DNA of 64,000 nucleotides from Hydractinia symbiolongicarpus (lineage: Eukaryota > Cnidaria > Hydrozoa > Anthoathecata > Hydractiniidae): contig NC_079876.1 of the NCBI RefSeq assembly GCF_029227915.1, positions 31,469,828 through 31,533,827 of the forward strand. Direction: 5' to 3'. The notes under the pieces are model-generated. The model did not search any database, was not told the origin of the DNA, and worked only from the letters and a program-made list of their open reading frames with translations. The number at the start of each line of letters is the position of its first letter. The stretch's first letter is position 1. The position numbers were made by a program, and so were the translations under genes. Shown piece by piece: positions 36,601-47,658 of the stretch.

Positions 36601-39600
36601 TTTAATATAATAACTCGCTATTTAGCCAGTGTAAAGACCCACAACACGTTTACTCCTTTTATCCTATAAATTAAAAACCAAAGTTTATAGCAATTGAATA
36701 ACTAGTTAAACTAAAGCGAGTGCAAAACGAATCAGTGGTTCTTGTTTTCAATTTTTTGAAGAAACAGTTTTTTTAAAATTTATTATATCCTAATTTGTTT
36801 TAATTTTGTTGCTATGAAATTACTCATTGTTTACGGATTGCAGAAATGTTCCCTTAATTAAAAAAATACCTCTTTTAGGGTTTGATTCTTTAGGAGGCGG
36901 TGTGACATTTTCGTCACTTTCTAAAGATGCTGTATCTCTTGCTCGTTGCAAGTCATATGAACCTTGCAAACGATCTAGGCTATCTTCGCTTTCATTAAAT
37001 TTTTCAGCTTCGTCATAATCATCCTGCGAAAAGAATTTAGAATCATATTCTTCTTCTCCATCCATATCATGGTCTGCATTATGATCATCATCCTAATGAA
37101 GATATTAATTAAAACAAAGCTTTTATCACACAACAAAGCTTACTAAAGTTTAGTCCTGAAAACAAGTTTTTAAATCAAGGGTTAAAAAATCTTGTGCTAC
37201 CAACTTGTATATCTTTGCTATCCATACCCTATTCAGCCCTTGAAATTAATTTTTTTTACGTCGGCAATAAAACTGCCGACGTGAGATACATTTCAACTGA
37301 TTTGCGTCGGCAATTTTTTTTTAGTGAAATTTTTCAACTGGCAATAACTTTCGTCATTCACGTTTTATTAGCGATAGACCTCTCATAATTTCGATGCATT
37401 GATCTCCTAAGACGGTAAAAAATGGTGGATGCTGGATGGTGAACTTTGTTAGTTTAAAAGTCCACTGTGAACTGGCTTTTTATGTTTCGAGTTTAATTCA
37501 TTAGGTTAGGGCATCATTAGTTTGTATATCGCAGAAGTCGCTGGTGACATGAATCAAAAATTCTTGTCACCGGCACAGTTTAACATGAAGCAAAACTGTG
37601 CAGGAGACTCAATTTAGAGTCTTCGCAGAACATCTTTTTCTCACAAAACCGAGGGCAGGGCTGACTTATTGCCTGCTGTGTCGTGTGGGAGAAAGAACTT
37701 GTGGATTTCTTTTTGATATGATACACAATTTTTTCGATTATTATTACTAAACACATTTGATTTCTCTTTCCCCTTTTAAAAGGATTTTTTAAACTTTATT
37801 CAATAATTTTTTTTCTTCGGTATTACATCACGAGAACATTCGTCCGAAAGCTGTATTAAGGTACACGACACCTAACCTCTCCCATTTTCTGGTTATATTT
37901 AACTTGCATGGGTGCGCACTCTTCTCGCAGTATTCTCTGTGACGATGAAGGTCGAACCGACTTGTGGCATGGTTCCAAATGGTCTTCCGTCTTTCGTTCG
38001 AGTCTCAGTGCAATACACCAGCCGAGCATCAGAGTGTCAAAATGAAGGAAAGGGGCCGCAACTTAAATGTTCTCTATACCGTACGTTCTTCATAATAACA
38101 CCAACCATTTTTAATTTTGGCTCATAAGCTTTTTCATTTTGGTGACACTTTAGTTCAGCCTAATGGCCTAACTTACTGAAAATCAAATTTAATTATTTTG
38201 TAGTCGCATTGAGTAAAAGAAGCTCAAGCAAAACCAAAATTATTGTTATTTAAAAAATTTTGCAACAAAATTAAATGCTGACGCAACAGCGGTATCTTCG
38301 TATTTTACATCGGTGATTACGTCGGCAGTGCTGAATGCCAACGCTAATTTTAAGGACTGCCTATTATATATTTTTAGACCCAAACATTTTGTATAATATA
38401 TTTCTGGACAAACCTTTTCTACCCTGTTTTAGATTTCTTTCAGTAATGTTAATTTCGGACAGAAGAAAATACACTTTATTTGTTTAAGCATCAAGCATGG
38501 AAGAGATAAATCATCAAGGGGCTTGTTGCGATTGATGTTTATCAAATATGTTAATTTAACCTTTCCTTGTTTTCCATATTCATATTGTATCCATAAGAGA
38601 TTTTGGAAACATATATTTTCGGAATAAAAATTTTCTATGTTAAAATTTTCAGTTTAGTCTAAAATTCGGTTAAATAATGTAATTAGCACAACTAATTTTG
38701 TTGATATTGCGATTTATGTTAATTCTGTTGTTATCTTTCAGTAACCAATACAATAGTATTAGAGACTGGTGAAGCATTCAAGTTACCTTATTAAGGTAAG
38801 AATCATTTAACAATGGTAGCAGAGTTAAAAGGTACAGATCAACTGGCCTGGTATTTATGATCATTGTGCGGGTGACATTTGAGTTGAGAGAAAGCAATTG
38901 AGGGCACACACCCGGATGTGTTCCTTGAGGTAAGAGAGATAACTTTCCCTTTTGTTGGCTATTTGTTGACACGTATGTGTGCAAACTAATTGGTGAAGTG
39001 GTTTGTGAACAATGGCAACAACAACATTGAAGGCTCCACCAGCGTATAAAGAGGATGATGACTATAGCAGTTGGAAGAACGATTTGGAGATCTGGCAGAT
39101 GTTTACAGAACTACCAAAGAAAAAGCAAGGTGCAGTTGTATACCTGTCACTGACTGGTTGGGCACGGGAGGCAGTACGCGACCTGACACCTGCAGAAATT
39201 GGATCAGATGATAGTTTGGGCAAGATTATTAGAGTATAAGAGTATAAGAATATGAAGGACACAATCATGAAGATATTTGGAGAACTGAACACAGCAGAAG
39301 ACGCTGCACATTTGGGAGCTCTTCCTGTGAAACAGGAATGCTTTTATGGAAATCTTCATGCTGATACCAAGGACAGCTTGTCAAGGAATATACGTTCAAG
39401 AATGAATCCGGTTGATAAGGATGGGAAACTCATGAGGTGCCATGAATGTGAATCAACAAGACATTTTGCTAACAAATGTCCTCATAGAAATCAAGAGCAA
39501 AAAGGTTTCAGATCACGGAACAATAGACCTACAGAAAAGAAACAAGATGTAAATGAGATCCATATCACCCTTTTTGCAGCCTCTCCAGACCAAAGGCAAT

Positions 39601-42600
39601 ATTGTCTTGTTGGAGAATCCTTTGGTAGAGGTGTCTTGGATTGTGGCTGTACAAAGACAGTGGCTGGGGAGAAATGGATTGATGAATATCTTGCGACTCT
39701 CTCTGAATCAGATAAAAATGCTGTAGTTTCAAATAGTACTGATTCTATATATAGATTTGGTGATGGAAAGGAAGTGAAAGCTACAAGAAATCTAATAATA
39801 TCTCTAGGTGGCAACAAGTATAAATTGTCTGTTGACATGGTAGAGATTGAAATACCACTACTGATTAGTCGTAATACCATGAAGTCTCTCAGTATGAAAT
39901 TAGATTTTACCAGTGACTTGGCCCTTATTGGGAAGGAAAGAATTGACTTAATATGTACCACAACAGGACACTATTGTCTTCCACTAACACATTGTGATCT
40001 TGATGCTCAAAAAGGAACAAAAATCATTCTACATGGAGAAAATTTGAAAAATATTAGTAAGACAGAGAAAATGAAGAAAGCTATGAAACTGCACCGCCAA
40101 TTCGCTCATGCTGGCAAAGATAAGCTACTCAAACTTGTAAAGGATAGTAATTTGTATGACAAGGAATTTTTGTCATGCATCGAAAAATGTTGCAATGATT
40201 GTGAAATATGTCACAAATATAAAAGGCCATACAGTAGACTAGTTGTGGGTATACCTCTGGAAAACACTTTTAATCAAGTAATATGTATTAGGTTTAACAA
40301 GAAATGAATGAAAAGCTCAATATTGAGACAAAAACAACAAAGCTACAGCCCAAACCAATTGGTATTTCGCCATAATGTGAACACACCCACTATTCTGACA
40401 GATCATTTACCAGCATTGGAGCCAACTACGTCAAGTGAAATAGTGAGAAAATATCTATCTGCTCTGCATAAGGCAAGGGAGAATTTCATTAAAGCAGAAT
40501 ACAGTGAGAGAATTAAAAGAGCGCTTAGACATAATGTTAGAACATATTCTGATGAGAGGTATTTGAATGGGGAAAAAGTCTTCTACAAGCACAAAAAAAC
40601 CAAGGGTTGGAAAGGTCCAGGTGTGGTTTTGGGACAAGATGGTCAAATGGTGCTTGTCAGGCATGGTGGTAACTTTTACCGAGTGCATCCATGTCAGTTG
40701 ATGAAACATAGCCAAAATTATAAAGTTTGTGAATTCATGTCAGGTCATGTCAAGAGGAAGGAAGGCTATTTGAATAAGTTGTATGATATGAACGATAGTG
40801 TCAATGATTGTGATAATGATGATGATGGTGATTGTGATGGTGATGATTATGATAATGACGATAATGATTATGACACGGCTGATAAGAATGTGATAGATGT
40901 TTATGATGATTCTGAAGATGTAGAGCAATATCATCAAGAACAAGCTAGAAATGTAGACGAAAATGACCAAGAAGATTCTGGCACAAGTGAAAATGAAGTT
41001 GAGGAAAACAGGGATACTCATAACAATAATAAAATTGAAGAAGACGAAGGTGGTGGTTGTACAAGTGACATTTTCAGAAGACCATCTACAGAATCCAAGA
41101 AAGTTGAATCGAAACCAAAAGCAAAATCATACATCAAATACAATCTAAATGGAAGATGGTATCGTGCAAGAGTTCTCTCAGCACAACCCAAAAGAAGTGG
41201 CACTTATAAAAATTGGGTTAATGTGTCTAATGATGGTGATAGAAAGCCAAAAAGCATCAATTGGAATGATGTGACCAAATGTGTCAAGCTGGAAAATCCG
41301 GAATTCCCCGTCTATATGTGTGATGTCGATATGTTTTCACAGGAAGTAGTTGATGCAAAGGAGGGAGAATTGCAGAATTTAAAAGAAAATGATGTCTTCG
41401 AAGAAGTTCCAGATACTGGTCAAACAACTGTATCAAGCAAATGGGTCATAACTGAGAAATTTAAAGGTGAAAAAAGGGTTGTGAAAGATAGATTGGTGGC
41501 TAGAGGCTTTGAGGAAAATTCACATTCGTTGAGAACAGATTCTCTAACTTGTGGCAAACAAAGTCTTCGACTTGCTATGGCTATCATAGTTAGCAATGAT
41601 TGGCAGATCAATTCACTTGATATCACTGCAGCTTTTCTTTAGGGAGATGGTATTGAAAGAGAACTGTTTCTACAACCACCAAAAGACACATTGTCATTGG
41701 GAACAGTGTGGAAACTAAAGAGATGTTTGTATGGGTTAAACGATGCATCTAGAGCATGGTACAAACGAGTGAGAAGTGAAATGTTGAAACTTGGTGGTGA
41801 AATGTGTACCTACGACCCTGCTGTGTTTTACTGGTATAGAGGCAAGCAAATCACTGGAATTCTTGTTTGCAATGTTGATGACTTTGTGTATGGTGGTAGT
41901 CCAGCTTTTCACAAAGATGTTATTGCTAAACTTTTCGAAATGTTCAAAATCAGTACACAATCGAGCTCAACCTTCAAGTATCTAGGTTTAGATGTGGATC
42001 AATTTAAAAGCAAAATTAAGATTAATCAAGTGAGCTATATAGAGTCTTTGATAACTGTTAATATTGAAAATGATGTTAACAATGAACGAAAATTGACTAG
42101 CAAGGAAAAGACCATGCTGAGATCGTTGAGTGGGCAAATTGCTTGGGTGGCAGGACAAACCCGCCCTGATGTGGCTTATGATAGTTGCCAAACGTCTAAT
42201 TATGGCAAGGAACCTACAGTTCAAAATTTGAAAGATGCCAACAAGATTATTCGAAAAATTAAGAGCAAGCATGTTGCAATAACCATTGCCAAAATTGCAA
42301 ATATGAAAAATTGTGAAATTATTTGCTACACATATGCAACTCATGCCAGTTTGAAGTGTGGATCATCACAAGGTGCATTCATCATATTTGTGAAACACCT
42401 AAGCGAAATTATACCAATCTGCTGGTAATCAAAGAAACTACAAAGGGTAACCAAAAGCCCAATTGCTTCGGAAACTCTTGCTCTGAGTGAAGGGGCTGAT
42501 GCTAGTTTTTATTTGGCCAATGTCATACAGCAAATCTGCAAGTTGAAGAAGGTTCCAAAGATCACTTGTATTATCGACAACAAGTCATTATTTGAAACCT

Positions 42601-45600
42601 TGAAAACGACAAATGTCACAAAGGATTTGAGACTGCGAGTTCATATAGCTAGATTGAGGCAGATGGTGGAACAAGATGAGATTACTGTCAACTGGGTTGA
42701 AGGAAAACACCAATTAGCTGACTGCTTGACAAAACATGGAGCGTCTCCAAACAAGTTGCTTGAGGTTTTGGAGACATCAAAAATATCTCTACAATAATTA
42801 ATTGTAGTGATTACCGTTGTGTTTTTTTTTTTTGATGATTTTAATTTGTTTGTCATGTTGATTGTGACAAACAGTTGTAGCATGCAATTTGATATTCTAT
42901 TTGTGTTGGCTTTAAAATTGTGTTACTGGTGGCAATATTGATATTGCGATTTGTGTTAATTCTGTTGTTATCTTTCAGTAACCAATACAATAGTATTAGA
43001 GACTGGTGAAGCCTTCAAGTTACCTCATCAAGGTAAGAATCATTTAACAAATGTAAATATATGTATCGATATGTTTAAGAGGAAAAAACTCCTGTGCTCT
43101 GAACATTTTTTATGGAACTATAAAAAACTACCTTAGCAAATCTTCTTTTTTTACAGTAATTTTACACAACAACAAAAAACTTACTTGATCAAGAACAGCA
43201 TTAGCTGAATTTGAATCACCAACAAGAAAATCAGAAACACTAGATAAAAATGACAAAAGAATATAGGTTACAAAATTAGTCTAGAACTCTCAGGACCAGT
43301 CAGGAGATGTGTCCATTGCAAGCACACACCCACATACATTCAACTAATTTTACACAAAAATTTATCCCTAACGTAAGACTAGCTTATTAAAGAATATTTC
43401 AGAACAAAAAAGAAAATAAAGATTTTAGTATTAAACTGACTTTTCTTAATTAAAACTATAAAAATAATACGCAAATAAAAAATTACCTCAAAAGCGTGAA
43501 CCCAGTGTGAATTGACTGAATGTATAAAGAACTTTACAAAAAAATATATAAACTCTCTCAAACTCCTTTTCTTTTTGCTTTTCAAATTTTACCGTACTAT
43601 AAGATCGTACCACATTATCTTATATCTAAATATATTGTATTAGGACTTGTTTACTTGAATACCCAAAACGCCATGAAGTGCAATGCTTATTACTTTTTTA
43701 TTTTATAATTGTTTTTATTTTTGTTGCTATATATTTTATTTTCCTTCTTCCGTGTGTGATCACACAAGTCTTATGGACTTCCTGTGTGGGATCTTATCAG
43801 CAAATTGCCAACAACGAATAATTACTGTAGAGAGCATATACTTTGAAAATATAAGCTCTCTACAGTAGCTTTCTCTATAATTTTATTAAATTGTTTTCTA
43901 AAAGATATAACATAGGTTTATTGAAAACAGCAGAAAAAGACCATAAAATTTTCAACTTTTGACAAGGTTATGTGACAAGAGTAATTTAAGTGTGCAATTT
44001 GGTGCTCGCTGGGGCAGATTTTCAACAATATTTTACACATAAAATTAATGTTCCTACCTACTACTGAATGAAAGAGCAAGCTGATCAATAGCTGCATAGA
44101 AGTCTGTTGGTCCTTCTTCGCCCTCGGCATAATCATACTTTTTGATCTTATTTATTATATTAGCAGCTGCAACTAGAATGTCAGGTGAGTGAAGTGGAGG
44201 ATATTTGGAAAGTACACCTTTCAGGATAGTAAGCACATCACCAAGGCGGCTCTGCGCCATAGATTGACATTCAACATCATTATACACACCATCTGCAAAA
44301 TGTAAAAAAACAATTTGCAAGTATATACATCAAAATTCAACATAATATATCAAAATCTTAAACAAGCAAGTTCTTTCTAGGCTACGTTTCTACAGCTCAG
44401 TTGTCATTGACGAGTAATGTTTATAATCATCTTTGGCTATTAACTAGCTGAGGAGATAGAGGATCGAAATCAACCAATCAGATTAAAGCAATTAAACTGA
44501 CTAACTTTTTTATAGACCTACATGGAAGCAATAGATTGATTTCCTTTAATAAAAAGTTTGCTTTAAAACTTTCTTGCTATTATGATCTGATTGGTTGATC
44601 TCAAATCTCTAATTATCTCCTCAACTTATTAATGACAGCTGTAGCTGTCGAAACCTAGCCTTGTTCATGACATGATAAAATCTATATTATTCAATGACAA
44701 TGATTTAACAAATAAGTAGTAAAATTTCTAAAATATGTATCTGTCTTTAACATCCACTGAAAGAAACCTCAAATAGTAGCTGAGTAAATAAAATATTTCT
44801 ACCACAGAGGACTTGCCACTGTTTGAGTTTACAAAACATATCAGATTTTTGTATTTTTTAGTTGCAAAATCAGGAAGATATGGGTTAAAATGACCTATAT
44901 ATTATTTAAACTCATGCAGATTTTTTAGAAGCAAAAGATCTAAGAGGCACTGAAATTAAATTTAGCTATGTGAATATCCATTGTTCTAACAGCAAATCAT
45001 ATACAATCTCTAAAATTACTGCCCAACTAAAAATGACCTCAGGTAGGTGCATAAATTAGTGGTTATAGCTCTCATACTCTGTGCAGAAGACTGAGGTTCG
45101 ATTCCTCTTGATGGCGATTCAATATGGGCGAGTAAATGTTCCCATAGCCCCGTTTAACGCAAGCCATGTGAGGGAAATTGGGAGGCATCCCTTAAGATTG
45201 TGTTTATATTGCAGTGTGTGTATAGTTTTATTTCTGTTGTTTGTTCATAGCCTTAAGTTTTATATTAAATGTTTCACGTCATTAACTTTATGTTACATGT
45301 TAGTATTTTAATTTATGTTATTGCTGTCCTGTTCCTCTGTTCTTATGTCTATTAACAACCCATTGTGTTATTCGTAAAGTTCTTTTGTTTTTTGTATCTA
45401 TCTATCTATCTATCTATCTAGGTAGGTAGGCCAATATCACCTTACTGACCAAACTTGTAATCTTTGGGATGTAAAGTAGATAGATGTGCATATCTTACAT
45501 GGCTACCTAGCCTCACAAATATCAAGGGATATACTGTCTATTATTTCCAGAAGGAGCAGGGCAGAGTCCTAGAGTAAATGCTCATTTTGATATTATTAGT

Positions 45601-46082
45601 TATTCATTATGAGCCAATAACCATAACATAAAAATCAACCAACAAGCCCTAAGTTCGGTCTCCATCCTTGTCCATTGATTTACCCCCCATTTTTTGCACT
45701 CTAAGTTGGAAAGTTCACCCATTGGCTAGGTTGGCTATGTTGGTTACTTTGGCTGACTTAGATATAGGGGAAATTGTTGGCTCATTGGGTCTTTCGCAGA
45801 TTTTGGTTAATGTTATTGCAATGTTATTCAAAAGTTGTTTCAGATTTTTTATCTATTTCCAACTAGTTTTCATAAATTTCATCTCTTATAGCAGCTAAAC
45901 TCTTAGTTCACAAAAGAAAAACATTTGCGCTTTACGATCGATCTTACTGTTTTCGGGAATATGCTAGCTAAGCGATTTTTCCCAAAATTGTGAAAACTGT
46001 AAAAGTTTTTTTGCAAACACTTTCTTCCTTTAAAGTATTAGTTACTGTATGTGTTTATAGTGCCATCGGCACTCAATAAGTG

Positions 46083-46134
<52 letters not shown>

Positions 46135-47658
46135 GTGCATATTTTACATGGCTAGCCTCACAAATATCCAGGGATATACCCTGTCTATTATTTCCAGGAG
46201 GGGCCATGGCTTAGATGGAGAGTCCTAGAGTATTTAATGCTCATTTTGAGCGACACAGACCCAGTTAGGGCCCGCGCTCTACTAGACAACTCCCGGCAAC
46301 ATCCAACGGCCCACACAGTGTGCCATCTTCCCAATTTCCCTCACATGGCTTGGGTTAACCCAGGGCTATGGTAACATTTACTCGCCCATGTTGATTCGCC
46401 GTCAAGAGAATTCGAACCCCGGTCTCCCGCACAGAGTACGAGAGCTATAACCACTAATCTATGGCCATAAAGTTGTGAGTGAGTTGAAACTTATCACTGA
46501 ACTTTCAACCAATCACAAGCAAAACGAAGAAAATACACATTTAAAAGATGCTATGATGCTAGATAGTTAGCTTCACTGCAAGGAGAATTCCAGATAAGTA
46601 GCTATAGCTAGCTAGCTAGATTTATTCCCCTTTCTTCGTTAAGATTGCATCAATTTATATTTAGCTACTAGGTTTAGAAATTATTTTAGTTGCCCTTAGA
46701 TCTAGTAACTGGTAAGTGGAAAGCATTAAAAAGCACTTGTCAAGCAAACTTAGTTGACTCCTCACATTAAGAATAAATTTAGCGTATTACTGTTGACATT
46801 GGAACTTGCGGATGTAAGGTGCGGACCAGACTCCGCCCACCAATCTAAATATCTTACTATTCTAGTCGTTATGTTTGACCTGGTCATGAAATTAATTCCA
46901 CCTTAGGGAGCTATGTTAGTCTGGTCCTTGTTTTATCACAAGCATATTTACCTTCCAAATTCAAAATGGAGGCTTATAAATCAATGATCTTACCAACACA
47001 ACTTTCTTTAAAAGTGTTTCTCAGGTTGTTTAAAGCATCTGAAAAACTTCTAACATGTCGAGTAAGGGCGATAATATCCTCCTGATCAACCATTGGCGGA
47101 TCTGCAATTTCACTTGTATTTATAACAGAAAAATTCGGTAAAATTAAACTACTTAAATCCGGCCCACAGCCAAAAATTCCTTCGTAGACACTGTATCTAT
47201 GACGAATGCGCTGTATCTCTTTAACTTCATTATCTACACATATTTTCTGATGATCTCTACTGTTGCTATTGGCACTGGAATGAAATATATGGTGATCCGT
47301 TTGACTTATTCGCCTATCTGAGTCTAAGCCCAGTCCATATTTTTCGCGTAACAATCGTATCTCATCTGCACTCTCCGCGCTTACATGATGACTCTCGTCC
47401 GTTTCCTACAGCGAAAATTGTTTTAATTAGTGACGACATGAAAACAATAGAACAGTGTCGCTCATGGAGAGATACTCAGTTATTAATAACAAAAGATGTA
47501 ACTTGTTGAATTCTAAAGCGTGATTGAATAAACTTTGCATAAGTGGAAGAAAAAACAAAGAAAACCCTTACTTTAAACAAATCGGAATACGGCTCGTCCT
47601 TTGTACTGCTGCTCATAGATTTGCGTTTTATAAAACCCGGTATCATAGATCTTATCAT
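21647..47658 (-). CDS. F-BAR/C1/RhoGAP protein of the ARHGAP29/ARHGAP45/GMIP family
   Basis: Activates GTP hydrolysis on Rho GTPases at membranes. Exons (minus): 47572-47658, 46994-47405, 44058-44292, 43185-43239, 36870-37092, 36462-36538, 35066-35132, 34898-34962, 34296-34403, 33591-33671, 33449-33517, 31782-32212, 31449-31614, 31177-31345, 30797-30966, 30330-30389, 29307-29438, 29094-29144, 26623-26709, 26463-26519, 25833-25993, 25380-25460, 25186-25267, 24810-24848, 24278-24326, 24142-24208, 23876-23963, 23444-23525, 21647-22803; 4608 nt, 1535 aa, every phase consistent. F-BAR spans about 364-620 (LPFQSIYVTALDND). The C1 finger is 778-822 (HKFRKL, KCKECDSYVYF, CHKKCLEKLAIKC), with the short spacing of this family. 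RhoGAP is about 832-1042, with arginine finger Arg873 in GIYRVSG and CANLAIVFGPTLLRP. The last exon is a 385-codon Ser/Thr/Pro/Asp-rich tail, longer than in vertebrate homologues. The family is certain; which vertebrate paralogue it corresponds to is not. Confidence 0.93.
26752..28459 (-). mobile_element. 5'-truncated RTE copy in a RhoGAP intron
   Basis: Minus-strand copy of the last about 1.7 kb of the element at 11204-14493, from the reverse transcriptase ([20 protein letters not shown]) through the PHD-like finger to the (TCATCA)n tail. Pieces 28448-27849 and 27648-27301 remain open; frameshifts and a stop break the rest. CCTATTT occurs on both sides (26745-26751 and 28465-28471), a plausible target duplication with a few filler bases at the 5' end. 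It is antisense to RTE copy 1 and same-sense as the host gene. Confidence 0.9.
28541..28684 (+). mobile_element. HINE/DINE-1-like Helentron-derived short element
   Basis: About 140 bp with a (GTCT)n core at 28561-28578, then a 3' hairpin CCCGTGGATTTTCCACGGG (8-bp stem) and a CTAGT end in AT-rich flank. A tetranucleotide GTCT core plus subterminal hairpin and CTAG end is the signature of non-autonomous Helentron derivatives. Diverged copies lie at 56159-56290 and 50080-50150. Confidence 0.7.
32400..32770. repeat. Second copy of diffuse dispersed repeat
   Basis: Shares ordered word blocks (aatgcaatggcttcac, gatattgggatttaaagttt, ggttgacctag) with 10240-10470, and has an internal near-duplication of the aatg(t)aatggctttac block. 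Ends are not defined. It lies in the RhoGAP intron between exons 31782-32212 and 33449-33517. Confidence 0.35.
32918..33235 (+). mobile_element. 3' fragment of the RTE retrotransposon
   Basis: About 315 bp matching the last part of the element at 11204-14493 (blocks LRSIKDVIQ, LGHLESMEEDD, KPRGRQKKTWQE after frameshifts) and ending in a (GAT)n tail at about 33223-33235. Strongly diverged, so an older insertion than the two longer copies. Confidence 0.85.
37234..38359. mobile_element. 1.1-kb non-autonomous DNA transposon with 6-bp target duplication
   Basis: Left end CAGCCCTTGAAATTA and the inverse right end CAGTCCTTAAAATTA match at 13 of 15 positions. CCTATT is repeated exactly outside both ends (37228-37233 and 38360-38365). 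Subterminal CGTCGGCA words occur near both ends, one as a hairpin (acgtcggca...tgccgacgt, 37258-37283). I see no transposase. The CAG ends and subterminal motifs resemble hAT elements, but hAT makes 8-bp duplications, so the superfamily is open. Confidence 0.75.
38699..38812 (+). repeat. 5' LTR (114 bp)
   Basis: Starts TGTTGATATTG and ends ATTTAACA. Unusually short for a copia LTR. It contains a consensus-like 3' splice site (atctttcag) and 5' splice site (AAG|gtaaga) spaced about 55 nt apart. Confidence 0.92.
38814..38825 (+). promoter_or_regulatory. Primer-binding site (tRNA-iMet half-site type)
   Basis: tggtagcagagt lies one base after the 5' LTR and resembles the TGGTATCAGAGC half-tRNA primer site of many copia elements, with a changed base in the middle and at the end. 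Confidence 0.7.
39012..42797 (+). pseudogene. Copia gag-pol polyprotein remnant
   Basis: One reading frame runs 39012-42797, interrupted by in-frame stops at about 39237, 40305, 41640 and 42426. Gag starts MATTTLKAPPAYKE. It has a CX2CX4HX4C zinc knuckle (CHECESTRHFANKC) near 39438, a protease-like VLDCGCTKTVAG, a GAG-pre-integrase His/Cys domain (LHRQFAH, CNDCEICHKYKRPY), then an abrupt jump to the integrase C-terminus (YSPNQLVFRHN): the DDE core is deleted. RT has WKLKRCLYGLNDASRAWY and a NVDD catalytic box. RNase H and a final WVEGKHQLADCLTKHGA follow. Part of gag is also missing after GKIIRV. An Asp-rich insert (about 40795-40990) precedes RT. Confidence 0.9.
42936..43049 (+). repeat. 3' LTR (114 bp)
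   Basis: Same length as the 5' LTR and about 96% identical. The first dinucleotide is TA instead of TG. It is preceded by ggtggcaa, a short purine-rich stretch that may be the polypurine tract. Confidence 0.92.
43823..43867. repeat. 45-nt hairpin with perfect 13-bp arms
   Basis: TACTGTAGAGAGC (43823-43835) and its exact inverse GCTCTCTACAGTA (43855-43867). A TATA/TATA pairing inside extends the stem past one A/A mismatch. It lies in the RhoGAP intron between exons 43185-43239 and 44058-44292. It could be a tiny foldback element or a small structured RNA; it is too short for a standard animal pre-miRNA. Confidence 0.7.
44380..44660. mobile_element. MITE with about 30-bp inverted ends
   Basis: Left ggctacgtttctacagct and right-inverse ggctaggtttcgacagct, continuing imperfectly for about 30 bp. 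An inner inverted pair (aaccaatcagat and atctgattggtt) makes the element strongly foldback. 281 bp, non-coding, in a RhoGAP intron. Confidence 0.75.
45050..45210 (+). mobile_element. SINE head fragment
   Basis: tRNA-like head (attagtggttatagctctc, then gaggttcgattcctcttg) and body (catgtgagggaaattggga) matching the SINE at 14501-14857 but on the plus strand. Similarity fades after about 45200. Confidence 0.8.
45399..45430. repeat. TCTA/GGTA microsatellite
   Basis: Run of tcta units followed by ggta units, lying between two SINE pieces and probably derived from a SINE tail. Confidence 0.8.
45476..45640 (-). mobile_element. SINE 3'-part fragment
   Basis: Matches the tail-proximal part of the SINE at 46083-46465 (gatgtgcat...acatggcta, gtctattatttccag, gagtcctagagta, atgctcattttga), minus-oriented, without the tRNA head. 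Confidence 0.8.
46083..46465 (-). mobile_element. tRNA-derived SINE with GATA tail
   Basis: Full-length copy of the 14501-14857 family. The (GATA)n tail at 46083-46136 (13 or so units) is the 3' end, and the tRNA-like head ends near 46465. Body words are shared almost exactly with the first copy, including the gagtcctagagtatttaatg block and the box-B region. Confidence 0.88.

Larger units (their letters stand above)
38699..43049 (+). mobile_element. Ty1/copia LTR retrotransposon, decayed
   Basis: A 4.35-kb element in the 6-kb RhoGAP intron (37093-43184), antisense to the gene. It has two 114-bp LTRs (38699-38812, 42936-43049) differing at 5 positions, a primer-binding site resembling the initiator-tRNA half-site used by copia elements, and gag, protease, integrase, RT and RNase H order. 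Flanking 5-mers aattt and aatgt match at 4 of 5, a worn target duplication. Coding frames carry in-frame stops and lack the integrase catalytic core. Confidence 0.93.

Noticed and set aside
37912-38127. 71-aa plus-strand frame as a transposase
   Set aside because: It lies inside the 37234-38359 element but shows no DDE or zinc-finger motif and is short.
40740-41021. Minus-strand hydrophobic 93-aa frame inside the copia element
   Set aside because: It is the complement of the Asp-rich GAT/GAC repeat region of pol; Ile/Val richness is a direct consequence of that composition.
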